Source: M3007 sp031425035
Lineage (GTDB): Bacteria; Bacteroidota; Bacteroidia; Chitinophagales; Saprospiraceae
Direction of reading: 5' to 3'
NCBI GenBank assembly: GCA_031425035.1
Contig: JANPIN010000052.1
Coordinates: 1-64,000, forward strand
DNA: 64,000 nt
Of this stretch, positions 41,774-49,716 are shown piece after piece (positions within the stretch are counted from its first letter, which is position 1; the number at the start of each line of letters is the position of its first letter). The translations under genes were made by a program, and so were the position numbers. A model generated the notes under the pieces. It ran no database searches and had not been told where the DNA came from. It saw nothing but the letters and a program-made list of their open reading frames with translations.

Positions 41774-44700
41774 CAGATTGCACTCCCTTCTTCACCTCCG
41801 AAGGCGCCATGCCAAACGTCCTGGAAAAAAGCCTGGAAAAGTGGGAAGCGTCTTTAAATCCCACCTGAAAACACACTTCCTTCACGTTCGAATGCGGGTT
41901 GTGGGTCAGCAGTCCGTAAGCCTTTTGCAGGCGGTATATCCGCAGCAGCTGCATGGGCGATTGATCGGATAAGGCCACCAGCTTGCGATGCAGCTGGGAA
42001 GGACTCGTTTCCATTTCGTGGCATAGCTGGGCCAGGTCATATTCTTCGTGCGGGTAGTTCTTCTCAAACAGCGCGTATATTTTCAGCATAAATGCATCAG
42101 TCTGTTGCACGACTTCCGCCGGCTGCGCCGGGACCATGTCGACCACTACTTGTTTTTGCGGCAAATCGGCGTATCGATCCCGCCAGCGACGCTGCAACTG
42201 GTACAGATTCTGCAGGGTCAGGATTAATTCCTGCTCATCGAATGGTTTGCCAAGGTAAGCATCGGCCCCAAACTGCTGCCCCTGCAGCCGATCCGACAAG
42301 CCAGACCGGGCGCTGAGCATGACGATGGGTATGTGGCCGGTCAGGGCATGATTTTTCAGCTGGTTAGTAAGTTCATATCCATCTATGCCCGGCATCATCA
42401 CGTCGGTCAAAATGAGATCCGGTATAATTTCCAGGGCTTTTTCATAGCCGCTCAGGCCGTCCGCCGCGAATTCCAGCAGAAAATGTGGGAACAGGCAGGT
42501 TTTCAAAAAACTGGTAATGAAGGCATTGTCTTCGACCACCAGCAGCAACGGTCGGCCGGAATGAAGTGGGTCGTTCGCTCGCTGAACGGTGGTGTTTTCT
42601 TCATAGTAGGGAAGAAAAGGAAACAGCGAATCTTCCAGCGGTACCGCGTCCCGGCTGATGGGCAACCAGACCGTAAAGATCGTGCCTTCGCCCGGCGAAC
42701 TGTTGACCTCTATTTTGCCGTGGAAGAGCTCGACCAGATCCCGAACGAGCGCCAGGCCCAAGCCAAAATGATGCGGATGCCGACTGCTGTTATGGCCTTG
42801 ATAATAACGGTCAAATATATGCGGCAAGTCCTGCGCCGAAATGCCTTCCCCCGTATCCGACACTTCTATACAGATCTGGTTTGGACCGTTCGTGTATAAG
42901 TCGATGGTAATATGTCCACCTGCCGAGGTGTATTGCAGGGCATTGCTCAACAGGTTGCTGACAATATGTTTTAACCGCAACGGATCGAAGTCCATCATCA
43001 GGTCGGGTATAGACGTCTCGAAAGCCAGGCGTACATTTTTGGTTTCCGTCAGGGGGTGAAAGGCTTCGAATAGCGCCTGTATGTATTCACTGATATTTCC
43101 GTTTCGCCAGTTCAAGCGTAGTTTATGGTCGTCCAGCCGGATAAAGTCCACCATTTGGTCGACCATTTCGAGCATGCTTTGGCCTTGTTGGAAGATGGCG
43201 GTTTTTTGATGCTGTTGTTCCGGCGGCAGGCGATTGGCCTGGCCCAGGATAATGGTTAAGGGCGTTTTGAATTCGTGGGTGACGTAACTAAAAAACCGGT
43301 TTTTGAAATCATCCAGGGATTTAAGGCGTTCCAGTTCTTTGCGATTGATTGCTCCGGCATGTTTTAAGCGCAGTTGTTTGCGTTCATAAATGATATACGC
43401 GTAGAACAGGAGCGTCACCAGGCCGGCATAAAGAAACCAGGCCGGCCAGCTCAAAAACCAGGGTGGCCGGATCGTCATGTAAACATGGGTAACCGGTGCG
43501 TTCGCCCAGGAGCCGTTGGCGCCAATACTTTGCAGTTCGATGGTGTAATTTCCGGGTGGTATGGCGACCAGGTTGACGGTATGTTGGTGCCCGATCGAGG
43601 TCCATTGTTCTCCCAGGCCGATTACCCGATAACGATACTGGGAAGAGGTGGGCTCATTGGGCGGCAAAGCGGCAAATTCCAGGATCAGATTATTCTGGCT
43701 AAAAGGCAGTTGCAGGATTATTTCATTTTTTTCTGAATGTCGTATTCGCCCTTCCGCCGTAGCCGGATCGAAGTTTATGCCATTGATCTTTAACTGGGTG
43801 ATTTCCACTACATACGTAGGCTCCGTGAGCGGTTGTTTCGGCGGTCGGATCAGGAATAGACCTTCCACACTTCCAAAAGCCAGTTCTCCCGAAGGCAGCG
43901 CCAGATAAGCGCCGGTATTGAACTCCGTATTTAATTGCTTATCCGTATTCAACAAACTGCTGAAGGTATAATTGCGTGGATTAAAGCGCGTTATTCCCCG
44001 GTTGGTACTCAGCCACAAATAGCCGAAAGAATCCGGTAGAATGCCGTACACTACGTTATTTATAAGCCCTTCGCTTTCCGTGAAATGCTCACATACGCCA
44101 TTTACGCTTTTATAACGACTCAGTCCGCCACCACGGGTGCCGAGCCAGAGCACGCCTTGACTATTCGGCTCGGGATAAATACTGGTTATCCAGTCGTTTT
44201 TGAGCGGCGATCGCTGCCGGTTATGGGGCCATAACTGAAATTTCGGTTCGCCTGCCGGTTCGTCTACCTGCACAAGTCCATGGTTGGATCCCATCCATAA
44301 TATACCCTGTTCATCTTCCACCACACAGGTGAAGTGCTGCTCCTGGCCGGACTGGTCCTGAAAAAGATGATCGATCTGCCACTCATCTATATGACCATCG
44401 GGGCGGATGCGCAGTACCTGTCCCTGTACGCCCGCTAACCAAATATTGCCCCGACGATCTTCGTACATCGGAATAGCATTGTTCGGACCACGCAACTTCA
44501 CCGGTTGTTCCCTCCACGGCTCCCCAGCCCGGTCTTTCTTTAAAAGGCGACAGTGGTTCTGTTCGATAGCAATCATCCACCAATCTCCGGAATGGGTAAT
44601 CAGTAAACTATGCGCCTGGGTGCTACGGGGAAGGGCATTGGCCCAGGGGGGCATTTCCTTTTTTCCGTTTTGCACATTAATTACCACCTCGGGGCGGCGA

Positions 44701-45821
44701 TAACCTATCCACAGACGACCATCGGGTAACCTCGTTAAATTGTAAGAACCGTTGGCAGCCGGGAAGGCATTGAAATCCAGCCTGTTACGACTGATTTTAC
44801 GTACTCCGTGACCGGTAGTGGCCATCCACAAATGACCAGACCGGTCTGCTATATTCGTGTATGAGAGAGGTTTGTCCGCTTCAACAACCGGCTGGAGCCG
44901 GCGATAACCGGCCGGAACGGTCAACAGCGTTTCCAAGTTTTTGGATTGGAAAAAACTGGTATCCACCTGATAAAGCGTGGAGGTGCCTTCCAGGTAAAAA
45001 AACGGTTTTTCATCCGGCATGACCACAAAACCCAGGTAGCAACCGCTAACGGGCAATGCCTGGAATTTTGCGTCCAGCGGAAATAAAATATGTATCATTT
45101 TTCGCCGGGCATGGACGAGCCCATAGTGACCCAGCCGTTCATAATTCAAATGTTCCGTACCGGCGAATTGAATCAATTTTTTGGCCCGATCAACCTGGCA
45201 GAACTGACGATGATCATCGACTGCAAAAATGATAGTGTCATTATTTGGGCATATCCAGAATAAAGGCGGAACAACACCCGGCCCCTGTTCCAGGGGTTGC
45301 AGGTTAAAATCCGTGCTCTGTAGCTGGCTGGTCCGAATGCGGGTAATCAGATCCGCGGGCGGAAGAAAAACGAACAGGCTTTTCTCCTGCAACAGATCAA
45401 AAGAGAGCCAGACCCGGCCACTGTCCTGGATATTGATGTCCCTGACTTGACTGGCCGGGAAAGCCGCATTGATTTCCGACAGTGACACAAATCGCTCCGT
45501 ATAAGGATCCATGACCACCACGCCTTTCTCCGTTCCCAGCCAGAGCAAACCATCGGCCGATTCGGTCATGCAGTAAATGGAGTTGGCTTTGAATGCCCAG
45601 GTTGCCTGATTATTGGTAAACCTTTTGACCTGATAACCATCGTAACGGTTCAACCCGTCCAGGCTGCCGAACCATAGGAAACCCCGGCTGTCCTGCAGCA
45701 TACAACTGATAAAACCCTGGGAAAGACCGTCTACTACGTTGAGGGATTCCATGCGATAGCGCTGGGAATAGCCTGTGCCCGTACAGATCAGGAGAAGTAG
45801 GCAGGAGAAAAATTGCTTCAT
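41766..45821 (-). CDS. hybrid two-component sensor kinase/response regulator with AraC output
   Basis: A 1351-residue protein of the Bacteroidota HTCS type. Signal peptide at the N-terminus (MKQFFSCLLLLICTGTGYSQ). A periplasmic sensor follows with two Reg_prop beta-propellers (blade strings such as GFLWFGSLDGLNRYDG and GLLWLGTEKGVVV), then a Y_Y_Y domain and one transmembrane helix (WPAWFLYAGLVTLLFYAYII). The cytosolic part has the HisKA domain (YVTHEFKTPLT, phospho-His849), the ATPase (NLLSNALQY, DTGEGIS, FGLGLALV), a receiver (LILTDVMMPGIDGYE, Asp1140) and an AraC-type HTH at the end (VCFQVGFKDASHFSRLF). HTCS proteins usually switch on polysaccharide loci; no SusC/D genes are near, so the regulon is open. 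It is divergent from an uncharacterised gene. Confidence 0.93.
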   Translation of the reverse strand: MKQFFSCLLLLICTGTGYSQRYRMESLNVVDGLSQGFISCMLQDSRGFLWFGSLDGLNRYDGYQVKRFTNNQATWAFKANSIYCMTESADGLLWLGTEKGVVVMDPYTERFVSLSEINAAFPASQVRDINIQDSGRVWLSFDLLQEKSLFVFLPPADLITRIRTSQLQSTDFNLQPLEQGPGVVPPLFWICPNNDTIIFAVDDHRQFCQVDRAKKLIQFAGTEHLNYERLGHYGLVHARRKMIHILFPLDAKFQALPVSGCYLGFVVMPDEKPFFYLEGTSTLYQVDTSFFQSKNLETLLTVPAGYRRLQPVVEADKPLSYTNIADRSGHLWMATTGHGVRKISRNRLDFNAFPAANGSYNLTRLPDGRLWIGYRRPEVVINVQNGKKEMPPWANALPRSTQAHSLLITHSGDWWMIAIEQNHCRLLKKDRAGEPWREQPVKLRGPNNAIPMYEDRRGNIWLAGVQGQVLRIRPDGHIDEWQIDHLFQDQSGQEQHFTCVVEDEQGILWMGSNHGLVQVDEPAGEPKFQLWPHNRQRSPLKNDWITSIYPEPNSQGVLWLGTRGGGLSRYKSVNGVCEHFTESEGLINNVVYGILPDSFGYLWLSTNRGITRFNPRNYTFSSLLNTDKQLNTEFNTGAYLALPSGELAFGSVEGLFLIRPPKQPLTEPTYVVEITQLKINGINFDPATAEGRIRHSEKNEIILQLPFSQNNLILEFAALPPNEPTSSQYRYRVIGLGEQWTSIGHQHTVNLVAIPPGNYTIELQSIGANGSWANAPVTHVYMTIRPPWFLSWPAWFLYAGLVTLLFYAYIIYERKQLRLKHAGAINRKELERLKSLDDFKNRFFSYVTHEFKTPLTIILGQANRLPPEQQHQKTAIFQQGQSMLEMVDQMVDFIRLDDHKLRLNWRNGNISEYIQALFEAFHPLTETKNVRLAFETSIPDLMMDFDPLRLKHIVSNLLSNALQYTSAGGHITIDLYTNGPNQICIEVSDTGEGISAQDLPHIFDRYYQGHNSSRHPHHFGLGLALVRDLVELFHGKIEVNSSPGEGTIFTVWLPISRDAVPLEDSLFPFLPYYEENTTVQRANDPLHSGRPLLLVVEDNAFITSFLKTCLFPHFLLEFAADGLSGYEKALEIIPDLILTDVMMPGIDGYELTNQLKNHALTGHIPIVMLSARSGLSDRLQGQQFGADAYLGKPFDEQELILTLQNLYQLQRRWRDRYADLPQKQVVVDMVPAQPAEVVQQTDAFMLKIYALFEKNYPHEEYDLAQLCHEMETSPSQLHRKLVALSDQSPMQLLRIYRLQKAYGLLTHNPHSNVKEVCFQVGFKDASHFSRLFSRTFGMAPSEVKKGVQSGF

Positions 45822-45941
45822 TTAAGCGGGTTATCAAATCGATGCCAGACAGCCGTAAAATCTCATTTTTTATATCTAAAGAGCACATAGGTAACCAAAA
45901 GGAGCCAATATATTCAAAAAAATACAAGATGAGCGGATTGA

Positions 45942-45986
45942 ATGACGATTTTCGTCATGTTTCCGGTCAAATTAGTCATGCCGGAA
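45942..45986. promoter_or_regulatory. palindromes in the divergent regulator/unknown-gene region
   Basis: ATGACGA-TTT-TCGTCAT (45942-45958) is a perfect inverted repeat, and TTCCGG/CCGGAA (45961-45966 with 45981-45986) forms a second. They lie between the divergent starts at 45821 and 46053 and are candidate operator sites. Confidence 0.4.
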
Positions 45987-46052
45987 CACATTCCTTTTTC
46001 CAATTTTGCACTCGCTATTCATACGTTATGTACTTACTCAACCCGCCTTATC

Positions 46053-47576
46053 ATGGACGATTTACGTATATGGGTAAACATTGTTAAGAGTTCGAAATTC
46101 AAAGTAGGGAGCGAACTCAATCTGCTGCTGGAACCCGGCACCCAGATGCGTCGATTGTACGACGCGGTAGCGAGCAATCAGGTGTATGACGAGGAGGACG
46201 TGAGTCGCAGTATTCCGGAACTGGGCGCTTCCGACACCTTAATATCGAAAGTAAAAAGCAAGTTGAAGGAACGCCTTTCGGAAGCATTGCTTTTTATGGA
46301 ATTTACCGACCTGGAGACGAATGACCGGCAAAATGCCTATGTCCAATGTCTTAAAAAATGGACGGCGGCCACCATCCTGTTTTCCAAAAATTACCGGCAA
46401 CAGGGTATTGACCGACTCGAGCATTTACTGCGTCAAACCCGCCGCTTCGAGTTCACGGAACTTAGCATCGATGTATTACAGACCTTACGCCTGCACGCCA
46501 GCATCACCAGCGGCAATGAAGCGGAGTACCTGGAATATACGGCGCAACTGAACCAGCTCCAGTCCATCCGGCACATGGAAGAGCAGGCCGAAACGGCCTA
46601 CACCGAACTGATGATCGCCTTTGTGAACAGCCGGTCCGACAAGCGCGAAATGGCCGATCGGGCCCGGAATGCCAACGCTGCTATTGCGCCCCTGCTCGCC
46701 CAGTGCACCACCTGCCGGCTACATATTTACGGGCGGCTGATCCAAATTGCCATTTACGACAACCAGAACGATTATGCGAAAGTGATCGAGCTCTGCCTCG
46801 ACGCTATTCGGTTTTTCGATCAGAAACCCTACAAAAGCGTTAATGCCCTGCAGGTATTTCATTATTCTCTCCTGGTTAGCTACCTCAGTCTGCAGGCGTA
46901 TGACCGCTGTCGCGAGGTAGCCAATGAGTATATGCATATTTTTCAGCCAGGGGTGTATAACTGGTTCAAATGGAATGAATTATACCTGCTTGCCGAGTTG
47001 CATGCCGGACACTATGAAGCGGCGGCCGATATTTTCCGGCAGGTGACCGCCCTGCTGGACGATGCGGATCTGCCGGCTTCCAGCAGCGAATTCTGGAAAA
47101 TTGCCGAGGGCTATTTGTACTTTCTGGCCCGCTGTGGCCGAATCAAAGAGAAAAAGACGGATAAAAAATTTCGGGTCGGTAAGCTGTTGAACGAAATCCA
47201 GTTCGCACAACGGGATAAAAGTGGGATGAACATTCCCATTCTCATCATCCAGTTCCTGATAAACCTGGTGGAAAATGATTATAATCAGTGTCTTGCCCGG
47301 CAGGAAAATATGGCTAAGTACCGGAGTCGTTACCTGGCCATCGACCATGCCGCCCGCAGCCACTATTTCTTCCGCATGCTGGAGTTCATTCCAAAATCGG
47401 CCTTCGAACCCGGTACTATCAGCCTTAAAGCGCAACCCTGGTTACAAAAGTTGCAGTCGGCCTCTCCCGAAGATGCCAACCAGAATTTTGAAGTCGAAAT
47501 AATTCCCTATGAAGCTCTGTGGACGATGGTGATGGGTACGTTTAGCAAACCGCAGCGGGTTCGTGCCACCCAATGA
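46053..47576 (+). CDS. conserved hypothetical alpha-helical protein
   Basis: ATG at 46053 (MDDLRIWVNIVKSSKFKVG) is preferred, giving 507 residues; the frame runs 37 codons further upstream through sequence that overlaps a palindrome. The protein appears mainly helical, and pairs such as ADRARNANAAIAPLLAQC and YAKVIELCLDAIRFF suggest TPR-like repeats in the middle and C-terminal parts. There is no signal peptide, membrane segment or catalytic motif. Function unknown. It is divergent from the hybrid sensor and could be its target or partner. Confidence 0.75.
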   Translation: MDDLRIWVNIVKSSKFKVGSELNLLLEPGTQMRRLYDAVASNQVYDEEDVSRSIPELGASDTLISKVKSKLKERLSEALLFMEFTDLETNDRQNAYVQCLKKWTAATILFSKNYRQQGIDRLEHLLRQTRRFEFTELSIDVLQTLRLHASITSGNEAEYLEYTAQLNQLQSIRHMEEQAETAYTELMIAFVNSRSDKREMADRARNANAAIAPLLAQCTTCRLHIYGRLIQIAIYDNQNDYAKVIELCLDAIRFFDQKPYKSVNALQVFHYSLLVSYLSLQAYDRCREVANEYMHIFQPGVYNWFKWNELYLLAELHAGHYEAAADIFRQVTALLDDADLPASSSEFWKIAEGYLYFLARCGRIKEKKTDKKFRVGKLLNEIQFAQRDKSGMNIPILIIQFLINLVENDYNQCLARQENMAKYRSRYLAIDHAARSHYFFRMLEFIPKSAFEPGTISLKAQPWLQKLQSASPEDANQNFEVEIIPYEALWTMVMGTFSKPQRVRATQ

Positions 47577-47821
47577 ACTGCATATGGAAGTTACGCTCTT
47601 AACCTGCCTTATAGCGGATAATAATTAGAAAATTATTTCCAAATAAAAAGGTCAAAACCTGTCTTTTTCGACCCGGTTCCAGGAAAAAAATAGACCCGGT
47701 TTCTGTCCATATTTAAGAAAAGTGTCAGCATTTTTTTAAAAGTACAATTGTAATATATTGATTATGTGAGATTTACGAGTTGACTATTGGAAAATCCTTT
47801 TAAATTATAAATTAAATGGAA

Positions 47822-47892
47822 GAGAAAAAAGCGTAAAACTGTCCAATGAAAACTACTCCTGCTGACGCTATATTTATACCGTCAATCAGCAA
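47822..47892 (+). promoter_or_regulatory. upstream element, copy A
   Basis: A GAGAAAAAAGCG-type block, then GTAAAACTGTCCAA (ends 47846), 25 bp, then ATTTATACCGTCAAT. The same two blocks with a 24-bp spacer recur at 48630-48695. The copies look like a promoter or operator shared by two units. Confidence 0.5.
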
Positions 47893-48058
47893 GAGCGTGT
47901 AGTGGTGACGTGTTTAATTGCTGGTCTACAGCAATTTTACATTTTTACTGCAATCAACCGTTTTTGCGTTGTAAAGAATAAGGTAAACAATCTCGCCTGG
48001 AAGCATTTTTTACGGTTTGTTTGCCTGATGCCATTTTTTAATCTTATAACTTGTATTC

Positions 48059-48187
48059 ATGAAAAATGTTTTGCTGTCCCCACGTATTACTTTAAAAACT
48101 CCGGTACTGTTTTCATCCACTTCTTTATTGGTCACCGATGGGCATTCCATCATCGTGATTGATGTCACCCGTAAAGGAAGCGACTAG
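48059..48187 (+). CDS. small ORF, 42 residues
   Basis: ATG at 48059 encodes MKNVLLSPRITLKTPVLFSS, then TSLLVTDGHSIIVIDVTRKG and SD, ending TAG at 48185-48187. There is no signal peptide, and only a modest hydrophobic part. It is not a recognised family. Support for reality: a copied upstream element at 47822, a matching leader (TTTTTTAATC...TTCATGAAAA) shared with copy B, and a strong rho-independent terminator 31 bp after the stop. It may encode a small regulatory or precursor peptide, or be the coding part of an RNA gene. No maturation enzyme is seen nearby. Confidence 0.45.
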   Translation: MKNVLLSPRITLKTPVLFSSTSLLVTDGHSIIVIDVTRKGSD

Positions 48188-48218
48188 GAGTTTCGTTAAG
48201 CAGTGTTTGCAATGATTG

Positions 48219-48257
48219 CGCAGCCCGAATGATGAAAATTATTCGGGCTGCGTTTTC
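48219..48257 (+). terminator. rho-independent terminator after small ORF A
   Basis: CGCAGCCCGAAT (48219-48230) and ATTCGGGCTGCG (48241-48252) form a perfect 12-bp stem with a 10-nt loop, followed by TTTTC. Confidence 0.9.
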
Positions 48258-48629
48258 TAGGGTTGTACCTGCAGACAGTTAACAAATCCATCCCCATTTC
48301 ATCTAACCGTATACAGGATCTATTTTCTGTGGTTTTCCTCCCTCCCTTCTTTTACCGGGCTGTAAAATAGTGCTTTCTCCGTTTCAGCTTCGGCGTGAAC
48401 GAAAGTGCTGCGTCTAGCTGACCGGTCCGGTCATATTTTCTACTCCTGATCTCTAGAGATTTTATTCCTTTTTATTACTGTTCAGACAGGAAATTTCATC
48501 CGTTTTTTGGGCTTATCCGAGTCAAAGTGTCGAAATCATAAAGGAGATAAGTGTATATAAATCATTGATTGACTTATGTTTATAAAAAAATATGCTTGTT
48601 CTGTCTGCTGAATCTGAATTAGTTTTTGA

Positions 48630-48695
48630 GAGGAAAAACGCGTGAAAATGTCCAAGGTTATCCATCTATTTGCCTGTACATTTATACCATCAATT
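48630..48695 (+). promoter_or_regulatory. upstream element, copy B
   Basis: GAGGAAAAACGCGTGAAAATGTCCAA aligned to copy A, then 24 bp and ATTTATACCATCAATTAAG. It lies 34 bp before the copy B small ORF, while copy A is 166 bp before its ORF; copy B appears to lack about 135 bp between element and ORF. Confidence 0.5.
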
Positions 48696-48729
48696 AAGTA
48701 CTTTTTTTAATCACTTAACTCACTCCTTC

Positions 48730-48828
48730 ATGAAAAGTCTTCTACACGTCTCTACACCTATTTGTCTGCTGCAGACTTCCCATCATCATATTCGATGTAA
48801 AGTAACAATGGCCATATTTATTCGCTGA
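48730..48828 (+). pseudogene. frameshifted relative of the small ORF A
   Basis: ATG at 48730 reads MKSLLHVSTPICLLQTSHHH, then IRCKVTMAIFIR and a stop. The bases around 48780-48800 (CCATCATCATATTCGATGT) align with ORF A's CCATCATCGTGATTGATGT. Read in the next frame they give PIIIFDVK and a stop, close to ORF A's SIIVIDVTRK. So copy B looks like a duplicated ORF with a frameshift in its middle. A 7-bp stem, TCGCTGA/TCAGCGA, begins at 48822 over the stop. Confidence 0.4.
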
Positions 48829-49239
48829 GCGGCTATCAGCGATCCAGGTTATAGTCAACACAAAGTGGTTTTGAACGGAGGCAATAATAATTGCTGATCG
48901 TTGTGTATTAAAGTGTTCGCGACTATTTCCATTTAACTATACTATCCATACTGATTTATTCCTGTAAAGTTTATTAGTTGCCGCATTGCTGGTGACCATT
49001 AAAGTTACGCCCTGTATGGAGTTTGATATAAGAATTATCAATTGGTTATAATTAACACTCCTAAAATGAATTTCAAATGAACTTCCATCCAATCAGTCCG
49101 GCTATTTATTCAGTTGGCTTCCCTTTTAGCTGGCAGACGAGAGTGATTCTCCCGATTCGGTAAATGAGGAGGGTGTTGCCGGAGAGTGGGGTACGATGCA
49201 GCGGCGAAATGCTGCCGCCAGAAGCATGATTTTTTAATC

Positions 49240-49290
49240 ATCATTCCGTCAGCACCGAGCATTTTGTTCCGGCGTGGACGGAATGATTTT
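49240..49290. terminator. 11-bp stem followed by T run
   Basis: ATCATTCCGTC (49240-49250) and GACGGAATGAT (49277-49287) are perfect inverted repeats around a 26-nt loop, followed by TTT. It could end a transcript from the small-ORF region; no coding gene immediately precedes it. Confidence 0.55.
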
Positions 49291-49395
49291 TAGCTGGAGT
49301 TTCGGGCTGGGATCCGTTTCGAAGAGGTCCGAACCCGCATTTTATTATTTATCCTACTGCATGACATTTTAACGCCGCAGTACTAATCCTTGCTC

Positions 49396-49611
49396 ATGAA
49401 AAAAAAATGCACTATTTCTTTACTGTCCGTTCCGGATAATTCCACGCCGGAAGTCATGTACCGTAAACGAAGCAACCGGGCCGGGCCTATTGATAAACTG
49501 CCTTCCGGCTGCATCATGGATCAGCGTCTGACCTTATCCGATTGCGTAGGTTGTATGAAATCCTATGGATGCAACTGCGCTATGGTCCGCTTTCACATCG
49601 CCTTGTGCTGA
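49396..49611 (+). CDS. small cysteine-rich ORF, 71 residues
   Basis: ATG at 49396 encodes MKKKCTISLLSVPDNSTPEV, with a basic middle (MYRKRSNRAG) and a C-terminal half holding most of its seven cysteines (CIMDQ, DCVGCMKSYGCNC, ALC). It has no signal peptide, no family I recognise, and no upstream element like copies A/B. It lies 105 bp before the adhesin start, with a hairpin (GGCTTTA/TAAAGCC, 49652-49673) between them. It may be a metal-binding or precursor peptide, or a chance ORF. Confidence 0.35.
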   Translation: MKKKCTISLLSVPDNSTPEVMYRKRSNRAGPIDKLPSGCIMDQRLTLSDCVGCMKSYGCNCAMVRFHIALC

Positions 49612-49716
49612 TCAGCAGCTGAACCTTTCCTTTTCCTGCCGCCATCCTGTAGGCTTTATCCCCTGGTAAAGCCACCCTCTCTTTGTCCTCATTTCTAATA
49701 AAATAATTACTGCATC

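Larger units (their letters stand above)
47577..49716. other. 2.1-kb AT-rich region with a duplicated small-ORF unit
   Basis: No long ORF is present. The stretch contains two diverged copies of one transcription-unit-like block (upstream elements at 47822 and 48630, small ORFs at 48059 and 48730, hairpins after each), a perfect 11-bp stem at 49240-49287, and a cysteine-rich small ORF at 49396. Base composition is much more AT-rich than the flanking genes. Short palindromes such as ATCTCTAGAGAT (near 48460) also occur. Confidence 0.7.

Noticed and set aside
47902..48162. 86-residue ORF overlapping the 42-residue ORF
   Set aside because: It is in another frame, has no supporting upstream signal, and ends inside the better supported small unit.
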